Below, one piece after another: positions 18,406-27,004 of a stretch of 63,876 nt of DNA. A program made the position numbers and the translations under genes. Every line of letters starts with the position of its first letter. Position 1 is the stretch's first letter. A model generated the notes under the pieces. That model was not told the origin of the DNA. It was given only the letters and a program-made list of their open reading frames with translations, and ran no database searches. This DNA is from Clostridia bacterium (GTDB taxonomy: Bacteria; Bacillota; Clostridia; Christensenellales; Aristaeellaceae), in the NCBI GenBank assembly GCA_017550745.1, contig JAFZOG010000050.1, positions 1 to 63,876 of the forward strand. The letters run 5' to 3'.

Positions 18406-19385
18406 GCCCGAAGAATAGCAAAAAGTCCAACCAGAACAAATGGGGCTTTCGTGAATCCATCCTGACCTTCATCCCCGGCAACGCCACTTACAACACCATG
18501 CGTTCCCGCAACGCCCGCCACGGCGTGATGTTCATCCTGCCGTTCATCATTGGCTTCCTGGCCTTCATGCTGGTGCCGCTGTGCCAGTCCTTCATGATGA
18601 GCTTCAACGAAGTCACCCTGGCCCCCGGCGGCGGGTTTGTGAGCAAGCCCATTGGGTTTGAAAACTACAAATACGCTTTCGGTGTCGATCCTTACTTCAA
18701 TCAGCGCCTGGTGGAAGAGATCCCCCGCATGGCCATCAACGCGGTGGCTACGCTGGTGCTGTCCTTCGTTATCGCCGTTATCCTGAACCAGGATTTCAAA
18801 GGCCGCACGCTGGCGCGCGCGATCTTTTTCCTGCCGGTGATTCTATCCTCCGGCGTACTGCCCGGCATTGAGAGCCAGAATGAATTCTACAACATGATGC
18901 AGGGCATATCTGAGGAGATCGCCAACGCTTCGGGCGTGAACCTGTCCGCTTCCTTGCAGGATCTGCTGGCTGTCAGCGGCGTTGGCAGCGGCGTATTCGA
19001 CGTGCTGTTCCAGATGATCGACGCCATCTATGATATCGTCATGGCCAGCGGCATCCAGATCATCGTGTTCCTGTCCGGTCTGCAGGCTATTTCCCCGTCT
19101 CTGTATGAAGCGGCGGATGTGGAAGGCTGCACCGCATGGGAAGCGTTCTGGAAAATCACCTTCCCCATGGTCAGTCCCCTGCTGCTGGTGAACGCGATTT
19201 ATACCATCATCGACTTCTTCATGAAGAACGACAACCGGGTGATGGAGCGTATCAACGAGCTGTGGAACCGGCTGGAATTCGGCCATGTTTCCGCCATGAA
19301 CTGGATCTATTTCGGCGTGGCCATGCTGTTTATCGGCTTAAGCACGCTGCTCATTTCCAGGGGGGTGCATTACTATGAAGACTGA
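18402..19385 (+). CDS. Sugar ABC transporter permease, second pair
   Basis: A 327-aa MalF/UgpA-like permease. The EAA loop is EAADVEGCTAWEAFWKITFP. Between two membrane spans there is an insertion of about 60 residues (IESQNEFYNMMQGISEEIANASG onward) that is not in the first-pair protein. GGGGGTGA precedes the start, which overlaps the preceding stop as ATGA. It is paired with the next gene (11-base overlap) to form a second channel in this cluster. Confidence 0.9.
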   Translation: MSPKNSKKSNQNKWGFRESILTFIPGNATYNTMRSRNARHGVMFILPFIIGFLAFMLVPLCQSFMMSFNEVTLAPGGGFVSKPIGFENYKYAFGVDPYFNQRLVEEIPRMAINAVATLVLSFVIAVILNQDFKGRTLARAIFFLPVILSSGVLPGIESQNEFYNMMQGISEEIANASGVNLSASLQDLLAVSGVGSGVFDVLFQMIDAIYDIVMASGIQIIVFLSGLQAISPSLYEAADVEGCTAWEAFWKITFPMVSPLLLVNAIYTIIDFFMKNDNRVMERINELWNRLEFGHVSAMNWIYFGVAMLFIGLSTLLISRGVHYYED

Positions 19386-20385
19386 GAAAGCAGCCTTGGA
19401 AAACCAGAAAAAACGCAGCGCCAACCAAAAGTCCGGCGGATATATCCTGAAAGCCAGGGCTAAGAAATTCTTCGTTTCCCTGGTGCGCGGCCTGCTGCTG
19501 TTCGGGCTCTGCTTCATGATCATCCAGCCGATGCTCACCCGCCTGGGTACCAGCCTGATGGAGGAGCGCGATCTGTACGATTCCACCATCGTGCTGCTGC
19601 CCCGCCATGTGACGCTGGATAACTACCGCATCGTGTTTGAACTGACCACCTTCCCCAAATCCATGATCAACACGATCTGGACCAGTTTGCTGGTGTCGGT
19701 GCTGCAGGTCATCTCCTGCACGCTGGTGGGATACGGATTTGCCAGGTATGATTTCCCGCTGAAAAAATTCTGGTTCGCCTGTGTGGTGGCGCTGATCGTC
19801 ATCCCGCCGCAGACCATACAAACCTCGCTTTACACGTATTTCGCGCAGTTTGATATTTTTGGAATATTCAAGCTGCTTACAGGAAATACATTGAACCTGC
19901 GCGGTTCGGTGACGCCCTATGCGCTGATGAGCGCTACCTGCATGGGCCTCAAGGACGGCCTGTACATCTACATGCTGCGCCAGTATTTCAAAGGCATTCC
20001 CAAGTCCCTGGAGGAAGCGGCGTATGTGGACGGGTGCAATACCATGCATACTTTCGTGAAGATCATGCTGCCGGACGCCATGCCGACCGTGCTTTCCTGC
20101 TTCCTGTTCTCCTTTGTATGGCAGTGGACGGACCTGTTTTACACCCGAAACTTCCTGACCACCTCCACCCGTCCTCTGTTCTCCACCGAGCTTTCCACCA
20201 TCGTCAGCCGCATGAGCCGCTATTTCTCCAGCGACGCATCCAAGCCCATCATCGTGCCCGTGGGCCGTCAGCAGCAGCTGATTTCCATCGGCGTGCTGGT
20301 GTGCTGCATCCCGCTGGTGATCCTGTATTGCTTCACGCAGCGGACGTTCGTGCAGAGCATCGCCATGTCCGGCTCCAAAGAATAA
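19375..20385 (+). CDS. Carbohydrate ABC transporter permease, second pair
   Basis: A 336-aa MalG/UgpE-type permease with six membrane spans. The EAA loop is EEAAYVDGCNTMHTFVKIMLP, and the conserved end MSGSKE matches the family. GGGGGG lies before the ATG, inside the upstream gene. It closes the first transcript of the cluster; a new promoter follows before the separate binding-protein gene. Confidence 0.9.
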   Translation: MKTEKAALENQKKRSANQKSGGYILKARAKKFFVSLVRGLLLFGLCFMIIQPMLTRLGTSLMEERDLYDSTIVLLPRHVTLDNYRIVFELTTFPKSMINTIWTSLLVSVLQVISCTLVGYGFARYDFPLKKFWFACVVALIVIPPQTIQTSLYTYFAQFDIFGIFKLLTGNTLNLRGSVTPYALMSATCMGLKDGLYIYMLRQYFKGIPKSLEEAAYVDGCNTMHTFVKIMLPDAMPTVLSCFLFSFVWQWTDLFYTRNFLTTSTRPLFSTELSTIVSRMSRYFSSDASKPIIVPVGRQQQLISIGVLVCCIPLVILYCFTQRTFVQSIAMSGSKE

Positions 20386-20453
20386 CGTAAATCGGCATCT
20401 GCCGAAAACCAGCATATTCAGGAATTATTACAGGACAAAAACTGCATTTACGG

Positions 20454-20481
20454 TTGATTTTTTCCCGAAAAATGCTATAAT
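20454..20481 (+). promoter_or_regulatory. Promoter for the secreted solute-binding protein
   Basis: TTGATT, a 16-nt spacer and TATAAT. It lies 146 bases before the start codon and would give the binding protein extra transcription beyond the upstream operon, as is usual for the more abundant component. Confidence 0.75.
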
Positions 20482-20627
20482 GTATTTTGTCCTGAGCAGC
20501 AGGGCGGAGCTTGACCGGCCGACGCATCCTCCGTCCGTACTGTTCACATCATCCGTATCTATGCGCGTTTCTTGCGCAAAAGCGGAAAACACGCGTGGAA
20601 AATAAAAAAATCATAGGAGGAACACCC

Positions 20628-21986
20628 ATGAAGAAACTGGTTGCTCTGCTTCTGGCCGCGATGATGCTTATGTGCTTCATTCCCACGCTGGCTGAAGAAC
20701 TCCCCGAAGGCTATCCCGAGGTGGTCGAAGGCATCGACTTCGGCGGCGCCAAGATTTGGATTCACGACTATTGGACTTCTTCCTCCGCCCGCAAGGACGA
20801 TCCTACCGAAGAAGAACAGGCCCAGTACGATTATCGTGATTGGATCATGAAGACCTACAATTGCGAAATCGAGCAGATCGCCGACGGCGACTGGGGCAGC
20901 AACGCTTCCCAGCTGGTCAATTTCTTCGGCGCTCCCGACGGCTCCTACCGTCTCTACATCCTGCCCCCGGATTTCGTGGGCGGCCCCATGGCGCAGGGCG
21001 CTTTCGCGGCCTGGAACGAAAATGACCTGATCGATTTGACTGACGAACAGTGGAACGCTGCCACCGTGGACTTCATGACCGTGGGCGGCAAAGTGTACGG
21101 CGTGTCCACCGGCAACTCCGAGCCCCGCGCCTGCCTGTATTTCAACAAGCGCGTGCTGGAAGAAGCCGGCATCGACTGGAACACCATTTATGACATGCAG
21201 GCCGATGGCACCTGGACCTGGGATGCTTTTGAAGCCCTGCTCAAGCAGATTCAGAAAGATACCGACAACGACGGCATCATCGACATTTACGGCATGACCG
21301 GCTCCAACGTGGATATGTACCGCGTTGCCGTGTTCGCCAACGGCGGCTGCTTCTTTGACTCCGACGCTGACGGCAAGCTGATCATCGCTGCCGGCAGCGA
21401 CAATACCCTGGAAGCCCTCAAGTGGAGCAAGGATATTTTCAACACCTACTTCTACCAGCAGCCCGCTGACGGCTCCTGGGACTACTACAAGGATGCCTGG
21501 AAGCAGGGCTTCTGCGGCTTCTATATGTATCAGACCTACGGCGGCTTCAACGACAATTCCGAAATGGCTGACATGGCGGACGACTGGGGCTGCGTTGCTT
21601 TCCCCGTCGGCCCCAAGGGCGAAACCTACACCAATGTTGTGTCTGATAACGTGACCGTGATCCCCAATGTGTATGACGCTGAAACCATTGGCAAGCTTGC
21701 TTACATCTACAAGCTGTGGTCCGCTCCCACCCCCGGCTACGACGATGAATACGCCTGGGTTGGCAACAAGCTGAATTACACCGATGAACGCGCCGTGCTG
21801 GAAACCTACGCCATGCTGCGCGAGCCCGAACACTGCTCCTCCGACAAGGTGCTGTACCTGGGCTCTGTGAACGACGTGGAAGGCCAGGACTACCTGTGGA
21901 GCCTGGCTGGCAGCACCCCCGAAGAGCTGCTCGAAGCCAAGACCCCCGTTTGGCAGGGCCTGCTGGATACCTTCAATGCCAAATAA
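20628..21986 (+). CDS. Extracellular solute-binding protein, family 1
   Basis: A 452-aa sugar-binding protein. AGGAGG lies 7 bases before the ATG. The signal peptide (about 1-23, ending PTLA then EEL) looks like a type-I site, and no lipobox cysteine is placed for lipidation. The mature part contains the family phrases YFNKRVLEEAGIDWNTIYD, GTWTWDAFEALLKQIQ and DTDNDGIIDIYGMTGS. Codon choice is markedly biased towards preferred codons, so the protein is probably abundant. It is the likely partner of the second permease pair. Confidence 0.92.
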   Translation: MKKLVALLLAAMMLMCFIPTLAEELPEGYPEVVEGIDFGGAKIWIHDYWTSSSARKDDPTEEEQAQYDYRDWIMKTYNCEIEQIADGDWGSNASQLVNFFGAPDGSYRLYILPPDFVGGPMAQGAFAAWNENDLIDLTDEQWNAATVDFMTVGGKVYGVSTGNSEPRACLYFNKRVLEEAGIDWNTIYDMQADGTWTWDAFEALLKQIQKDTDNDGIIDIYGMTGSNVDMYRVAVFANGGCFFDSDADGKLIIAAGSDNTLEALKWSKDIFNTYFYQQPADGSWDYYKDAWKQGFCGFYMYQTYGGFNDNSEMADMADDWGCVAFPVGPKGETYTNVVSDNVTVIPNVYDAETIGKLAYIYKLWSAPTPGYDDEYAWVGNKLNYTDERAVLETYAMLREPEHCSSDKVLYLGSVNDVEGQDYLWSLAGSTPEELLEAKTPVWQGLLDTFNAK

Positions 21987-22008
21987 TTGAATCTCCAATG
22001 ATTCTCCA

Positions 22009-22037
22009 GCCGCCGCGCGAAAGCGCGGCGGCTTTTC
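22009..22037 (+). terminator. Terminator at the end of the sugar-uptake cluster
   Basis: A perfect 10-bp GC-rich stem with a GAAA tetraloop is followed by TTTT, 23 bases after the stop. Confidence 0.92.
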
Positions 22038-22143
22038 CAATTGTAAAAAAACTGTGGCCGGCAGGAATTTGCGGATTTGCTGCGAAAATAGATAAAAGTT
22101 ATGTCTTTTTCATGACACAGACTTTTCCCTCAGGAGGTTTTTG

Positions 22144-23973
22144 ATGAAATGCCCCAACTGCGGTCAATGGAACCGCGCTTCCTTTCCCCGCTGCTTTAAA
22201 TGCGGCACGGAGCTGCCGGTTGAAACAGAGGCGGAGGCAAAACAGCCCTCCTCTCTGATGCCCGAGGGCGGAGCCGCTAAAGTATATATACAAATAGACG
22301 ATACCGGACGGGCGACTTCTGAGGAGGACAGCCGGGATAAACTGGCCAGAGAAATGAAGGATCTGGCTGCCCGGAAGCGGCGTGGGGAGGAAGCGCAGAG
22401 AAAGCTGCGTGAAAACAGCGCGAAGCAGGGCTTTGTTCCTTCCGCACGTATCGCCCAGACGCTGAACGGGCGTGAAACCTTTCCTGTGCCGAGAAATACA
22501 TCTTATACCCAGGATGGCGTCCGGGTGGAGGGAAACGTCCGCGCCGATGCGATTCCGGTGTCCTCCAGCCGGGTGATTGGCTATGACGATGCCGGGATGG
22601 AGCCTGGCATGGGCCCCATGGACAGCTTTACCCGCAAACGCAGAAAAAGCAAGATCAGGCTGTACAGGCACAGCTTCATCCGCCGTTTCGGCAAAATCAT
22701 AGCAGCTGTGGTCATCGTCGCCGCGCTTAGTTTTTTGTTCTATGATAAGCTGTATAAACCCTACCGTGAACAGAAAATCGCTTCATCCCTGAAAGAAAAC
22801 ACCATCATCACCCCCTCTATCCTTAACGAAATGCCGGCCCATATCATCAAAATACCGGGGGAGGAAGGACAGAGCTATTGGATCACGGAGCTGAAAGCAT
22901 CCTACGTCGTGGTGGGCGGCTACGCTACCATCGAAGTGGCGGACTATAAGTGGTATGAGCATATGAAGAATATCTCCGAAGCATCCGTCACCGCTACAGT
23001 TTCGCCGTACCTGCGCACCAGCGCAGGGGAACAAAAGCAGATGGAGCAGATCACCTTCCAGGTGGACGTGCCGGAATCCACCCTGGAATTGGTGAGCCCC
23101 TCCACGCTCAACGCCACCACCTACCGGCAGTTATATGAGATCCAGGTTCGTGTGGCAAAGAACAGCTCTGTCACCATCAATGGCGAGGATTTTTCCGATC
23201 TGGTGAACAATACCGATGGACTGATTACTTTTAACGCCTCAGTTCAGCCCAATGGCGACAATTTATTTACCGTTACCACCCGTGCGCAGTATTGCCGGGA
23301 AAAGACGGTGGTCATCAATATTTTCCGCCCGAAGCAGCAGATCCGCCTGGATCTGGCGGCGGATATCGCCACCCGTTATTCACCTTCCAGAGAATTAAAC
23401 GAGGCGACGGGTGAATGGTATGAGCCGCACATGAAAATCAGCGGATCCACGGTGAGCTGGGCGAATATCGAAGTGAGAACGCCTTATCTGAACCTGGACA
23501 CCACGGAGCTGGCGACAAAAGGGACGTTTTCCTTTGAGGCTGTTTTTGACAAAATCGGATATAATACGATCGAAATCGTGGCTTCCGCGCCGGGATACGA
23601 GCCCAGTATCGTGCAGCATGAAGTGTATTATATCCCCATTGCCGATATCTACACCCGCAAGGCGTGGAGCATGAAGGATCAGTACACCGATTACCTGAAC
23701 AACTCAGACAAACGCATTGCGAACACGCAGATTTATCAGGTGGATGCTGTCTGTAAGGAAATCCTCTCGGAAAACCGGCAAATGGCTGTCTTTGAACTGA
23801 CGGACGGCTCCGGCCGCCGCGTAACGATGACGAATTTTACCTATGACAACTGGCAGGTAGGTTCTGTTTACAGGCTGTTCGGAGACGCTTACGGCGTGTA
23901 CAACGGCGGACCCTGGCTGAACGGACGCTACAGCTATATCCAAAAGGATAAGGAAGAAACGGAGAACAAGTGA
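22144..23973 (+). CDS. Zinc-ribbon, single-span membrane protein with Ig-like exterior
   Basis: A 609-aa protein. The ATG at 22144 has AGGAGG 6 bases before it; a TTG one codon earlier is less likely. Two CxxC knuckles at the N-terminus (CPNCGQW and CFKCG) form a cytosolic zinc ribbon. A basic, low-complexity linker follows up to a single membrane span near residues 184-202. The remaining 400 residues are predicted outside as repeated beta-sandwich units (TVSPYLRTSAGEQ, NSSVTINGEDFSD, GTFSFEAVFDKIGYNTIEIVASA). This layout recalls other clostridial zinc-ribbon/TcaA-like envelope proteins. Function is unknown; a link between cytosolic sensing and the cell wall is possible. Confidence 0.75.
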   Translation: MKCPNCGQWNRASFPRCFKCGTELPVETEAEAKQPSSLMPEGGAAKVYIQIDDTGRATSEEDSRDKLAREMKDLAARKRRGEEAQRKLRENSAKQGFVPSARIAQTLNGRETFPVPRNTSYTQDGVRVEGNVRADAIPVSSSRVIGYDDAGMEPGMGPMDSFTRKRRKSKIRLYRHSFIRRFGKIIAAVVIVAALSFLFYDKLYKPYREQKIASSLKENTIITPSILNEMPAHIIKIPGEEGQSYWITELKASYVVVGGYATIEVADYKWYEHMKNISEASVTATVSPYLRTSAGEQKQMEQITFQVDVPESTLELVSPSTLNATTYRQLYEIQVRVAKNSSVTINGEDFSDLVNNTDGLITFNASVQPNGDNLFTVTTRAQYCREKTVVINIFRPKQQIRLDLAADIATRYSPSRELNEATGEWYEPHMKISGSTVSWANIEVRTPYLNLDTTELATKGTFSFEAVFDKIGYNTIEIVASAPGYEPSIVQHEVYYIPIADIYTRKAWSMKDQYTDYLNNSDKRIANTQIYQVDAVCKEILSENRQMAVFELTDGSGRRVTMTNFTYDNWQVGSVYRLFGDAYGVYNGGPWLNGRYSYIQKDKEETENK

Positions 23974-24036
23974 CGCTGTGCTTGTCAAATAATGCTGTTT
24001 TTTTGCCAATTTGTTAAAAAAGTTTGACAGGATGCC

Positions 24037-24065
24037 TTGACAATCATTGTTGTCTTGCATATAAT
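24037..24065 (+). promoter_or_regulatory. Perfect consensus promoter of 6S RNA
   Basis: TTGACA, a 17-nt spacer and TATAAT, an exact match to the housekeeping consensus. It is followed 7 bases later by the 6S RNA-like sequence. Confidence 0.9.
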
Positions 24066-24071
24066 AGATTG

Positions 24072-24275
24072 CGTAAGAATGCTCCTGGGGTGTTCGCCAG
24101 TTTTCTGTTTTTACCCACATTTCATAAATCGGAACCTGGGCCAGGAAACCGGATGTCATGCCCCCGTGCTCCGCACGCCAGGGGACGGCAGAAAGTTTCC
24201 GCCGGGCACCGGCCTGCTTAACATAGCGGGTGAAAAAATAGAGGACAGCGGCATCTTGGGACATTCGTTTTTAGA
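24072..24275 (+). ncRNA. ssrS: 6S RNA
   Basis: This 390-base stretch without a protein gene (23974-24360) holds a 6S RNA. It is about 200 nt long, the normal size. Blocks match the general 6S pattern: GTGTTCGC and CCAG near the 5' end, ATTTCATA in the bulge region, GCTCCGC in the apical arm and GCGGCATCT near the 3' end. The ends pair (GAATG at 24077-24081 with CATTC at 24262-24266, and CTCC with GGGA), closing the long hairpin that mimics an open promoter. 6S RNA binds the housekeeping RNA polymerase and represses it in stationary phase. Identification is from memory of the conserved blocks and pairing, not a covariance search. Confidence 0.85.
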
Positions 24276-24285
24276 ATTTTTAGCT

Positions 24286-24318
24286 GCATCCTTTTTGAAA
24301 GGGATGCGGTTTTTTCTT
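24286..24318 (+). terminator. Terminator downstream of 6S RNA
   Basis: GCATCC pairs with GGATGC, with additional T-A pairs closing a small loop; GGTTTTTTC follows. It probably ends the 6S primary transcript, whose 3' end is then trimmed. truA begins about 40 bases later. Confidence 0.8.
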
Positions 24319-24360
24319 GATCATATCTGCCTGGGCAGGTATCAGAAATGGGAGCTGGCG

Positions 24361-25128
24361 ATGGAAAGAAAACGTATTCTGCTGACTGTCAGTTATGACG
24401 GCACTGCGTATGTGGGCTGGCAGTATCAGGACAACGGCCCCAGCATACAGGATGAGGTGGAAAAGGCGCTGGAAAAAGCGCTGGGCACGTTCATCCGCGT
24501 GACCGGGGCCAGCCGCACGGACGCAGGCGTGCATGCAGTGGGGCAGCGCGCGCATTTTGACGTTTGTTCCTCCATTCCGCCTGAAAAGTATCCCTTCGTG
24601 CTGAACAGGTACCTGCCGGAGGATATCCGGGTAACAGCGGCCCGGCAGGTGCCGGACGATTTTCACGCCCGCTTCCAGGCAGTGGGGAAGATGTACACCT
24701 ACCGGATCCATAACGCGCCTCATGCCAGCGCTATTTTTCGACACTGCACCGCCCATTTTCCCGTTCGCCTGGATGAAGAAGCCATGCGCCGCTGCGCTTT
24801 GCCGCTGATCGGTACCCACGATTTCGCCGCTTTCGCCGCCGCAGGCGGACAGGCCAAAACGACGGTACGAACCATCGACTTCATTGATTTGAAGCGCCAG
24901 GGGGAGGAAGTCACTTTACGGGTGCATGGAAACGGTTTTCTGTACAACATGGTGCGCATCATCGCCGGCACGCTCATCGACGTCGGGCATCAAAAGCTGC
25001 CGGAGAACTGCATTGAAAAAGCGCTTGAAAGCAGGAACCGCCTGGATCTGGGCATCACCGCCCCGGCCTGCGGATTGGAACTGACAAGCGTAGAATACGA
25101 ATTCGACCGGCATATGCAAGGAGACTGA
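24361..25128 (+). CDS. truA: tRNA pseudouridine(38-40) synthase
   Basis: A 255-aa enzyme that converts uridines 38-40 of the tRNA anticodon arm to pseudouridine. The ATG at 24361 is chosen because GGGAG lies shortly upstream and the product then begins with the conserved KRILLTVSYDGTAYVGWQ. The catalytic Asp54 lies in SRTDAGVHA. The C-terminal FLYNMVRIIAGTLIDVG block is also intact. It follows the 6S RNA terminator with no clear promoter of its own, so readthrough from the strong 6S promoter may supply its mRNA. Confidence 0.96.
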   Translation: MERKRILLTVSYDGTAYVGWQYQDNGPSIQDEVEKALEKALGTFIRVTGASRTDAGVHAVGQRAHFDVCSSIPPEKYPFVLNRYLPEDIRVTAARQVPDDFHARFQAVGKMYTYRIHNAPHASAIFRHCTAHFPVRLDEEAMRRCALPLIGTHDFAAFAAAGGQAKTTVRTIDFIDLKRQGEEVTLRVHGNGFLYNMVRIIAGTLIDVGHQKLPENCIEKALESRNRLDLGITAPACGLELTSVEYEFDRHMQGD

Positions 25129-25131
25129 CGG

Positions 25132-25677
25132 ATGCTTGAAGATATTTTATTGCAGCATTTTGATTTGTACCCGCAAATGGAGCCGCAGGATGCGGTGAAG
25201 CTGATTTATCAGCAGGAATTCGGCCCGGGGCATTTGATCAAGGACGAAAAGAAAGCCATGGAATACCTGCGCCAGGAATTGGCCGGCGCGGGAGAGCCGC
25301 TTGCAGGAGAAGCGTTGTATGACCCCATCGGAAACGGGCTGTGCCGCCTGAATCTCCGCGTCTGCAAGGCAAAAGGCATTCCTGCCGAGGATATTCTTCG
25401 CCTGTTCGTTGATACAGCAAGGCATGTACAGGGCGATAAAAAGAAGATGACTGCGGGAATACGCGTCCTCCAAAAGCTGGCGGAGGAGGATGAAACACCC
25501 TTTGAAGCCATTCGGCTGGATCTTTTTCTGGCAAAATATCCAAAGACCTGCCCCGCGGTGCATCATTCGGACGCGTACAGGACAGCGTATCATCCCGCTT
25601 ACCGGGTGGTCAGCCAGCGGAACCTGCGGACCTATCTCAGGCTGCTGCGGGATGCATTGCAATCCTTGGAAAAGTAG
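25132..25677 (+). CDS. Conserved hypothetical protein, 181 aa
   Basis: A soluble protein beginning 3 bases after the truA stop, so it is cotranscribed with it. It has no signal peptide or membrane segment. Recognisable stretches are YQQEFGPGHLI near residues 26-36, NGLCRLNLRVCKAKG, and HHSDAYRTAYHPAYRVV near 142-158. Clustered His, Tyr and Arg residues suggest an active site, but I do not know the family's function. Related stand-alone proteins seem to occur in other Clostridia (from memory). Confidence 0.75.
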   Translation: MLEDILLQHFDLYPQMEPQDAVKLIYQQEFGPGHLIKDEKKAMEYLRQELAGAGEPLAGEALYDPIGNGLCRLNLRVCKAKGIPAEDILRLFVDTARHVQGDKKKMTAGIRVLQKLAEEDETPFEAIRLDLFLAKYPKTCPAVHHSDAYRTAYHPAYRVVSQRNLRTYLRLLRDALQSLEK

Positions 25678-25727
25678 CTCAAGAATTTTAAGAAAATCTT
25701 AAATTTTTGACGATTCTTACAAATTGA

Positions 25728-25756
25728 TTGCATCTGTATGGCGTTTCTGATATAAT
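25728..25756 (+). promoter_or_regulatory. Promoter of the BMP nucleoside transporter
   Basis: TTGCAT, a 17-nt spacer and TATAAT, 54 bases before the start codon. The leader is too short for a purine riboswitch. Confidence 0.82.
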
Positions 25757-25809
25757 AATCGCAGATGACGCGAACAGCGTATCGAATCTATATTTGGGAG
25801 GCAAGATCC

Positions 25810-26910
25810 ATGAAAAAGTTTCTGGCTGTTTTCCTGGCGATGGTTCTGTGCCTGAGCGTATTCAGCGCCCTGGCCGAAGCTGTCAATCCCGATGAAATTG
25901 AAGACAACATGACCTCCGCGGACGGCAAATATGAAATTGCGTTCGTGACCGACGTGGGCGACCTGAAGGACAAATCCTTCAACGAAGGCACCTGGAACGG
26001 CGTGAAGCAGTATGCCTATGACAACGGTATGAGCTATAAGTATTACAAGCCCGCCAATGATTCCGCCGCTACCGACGAAGACCGTTACGATGCCATGAAG
26101 GCTGCCGCCGAAGCGGGCGCGAAGGCCATCGTGTGTGCCGGCTACATGCAGGGCACCGCGCTGGAAAAGGCCGCCAAGGAATATCCCGATGTCAAGTTCA
26201 TCTTCATCGACGGCTGGGCCATGGGGCTGGACAATGAAGTGGGCGTTGTGTATAAGGAAGAACAGTGCGGATATCTTGCCGGTTACGCTGTCGTTATGGA
26301 CGGCTTCGAAAAGCTGGGCTTCTCCGGCGGCGGCGGCGGCACCAATCCTGCCTGCTGCCGTTACGGCTACGGCTTCATCCAGGGCGCGAACGACGCTGCT
26401 GCGAAGCTGGGAAAGACGGTTGAAATCAAATTCAGCTGGGCTTACGGCGCTACCTTCTCTGCTTCCGCTGAACTGCAGACCCTGATTTCCGGCTGGTACG
26501 AAACCGGCACCGAAATCGTGTTCGCCTGCGGCGGCCCCATGTTTGACTCCATCACTGCCGCTGCTTCCGCCAACGACGCTTTCGTCATCGGCGTTGACTC
26601 CGACCAGTCCTTCCTGTCTGATACCGTCGTTATCTCCGCGCTCAAGGGCGTGAAGGAAGGCGCTTATCAGTCCCTGGCCAAGGTCTTTGACGGCACTTGG
26701 GAGCCTGGCGTCATCACCCTTGGCGCTGCGGAAAACGCTGTGGGCCTGCCCATGGAAACTTCCAAGCTGGAAAGCTTCACCGCCGCGGATTACGATGCCA
26801 TGCTGGCTGATATCGTATCCGGCGCGCTGGCCATCGACAACGAAGCTGCCGAAGGCGATCCCAATGTAAAGGGCCCCTGGAGCAACGCGACTGTGGATTA
26901 CGTGCAGTAA
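25810..26910 (+). CDS. BMP-family substrate-binding protein of a nucleoside ABC transporter
   Basis: A 366-aa exported binding protein of the Bmp/PnrA family, which binds purine or other nucleosides. GGGAGG precedes the ATG at 25810. The signal peptide ends FSALA before EAVN; there is no lipobox, unlike the usual lipoprotein members. Family features are IAFVTDVGDLKDKSFNEGTWNGV at residues 40-62, IVCAGYMQGTALEKAA, and a GGGGGTNPACCRYGYGFIQG loop after KLGFS. It is followed by a strong terminator, which probably sets it at a higher level than the ATPase and permeases downstream. Confidence 0.94.
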   Translation: MKKFLAVFLAMVLCLSVFSALAEAVNPDEIEDNMTSADGKYEIAFVTDVGDLKDKSFNEGTWNGVKQYAYDNGMSYKYYKPANDSAATDEDRYDAMKAAAEAGAKAIVCAGYMQGTALEKAAKEYPDVKFIFIDGWAMGLDNEVGVVYKEEQCGYLAGYAVVMDGFEKLGFSGGGGGTNPACCRYGYGFIQGANDAAAKLGKTVEIKFSWAYGATFSASAELQTLISGWYETGTEIVFACGGPMFDSITAAASANDAFVIGVDSDQSFLSDTVVISALKGVKEGAYQSLAKVFDGTWEPGVITLGAAENAVGLPMETSKLESFTAADYDAMLADIVSGALAIDNEAAEGDPNVKGPWSNATVDYVQ

Positions 26911-26925
26911 TCTCGCCTGATACAT

Positions 26926-26957
26926 ACAGGGAGGGCATTGCGCCCTTCCTGTTTTTC
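26926..26957 (+). terminator. Terminator between the binding protein and its transporter genes
   Basis: An 11-bp stem (ACAGGGAGGGC with its complement GCCCTTCCTGT, one wobble pair) and a 5-nt loop are followed by TTTTTC. Partial readthrough would give more binding protein than transporter. Confidence 0.88.
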
Positions 26958-27004
26958 TTGTATCCCCCCGCCACGGCGGGCAACATGAAAGGGGATGAGC
27001 GCGC

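Noticed and set aside
25757-25809. Possible purine riboswitch before the nucleoside transporter
   Set aside because: The leader is only about 50 bases long and has no recognisable aptamer.
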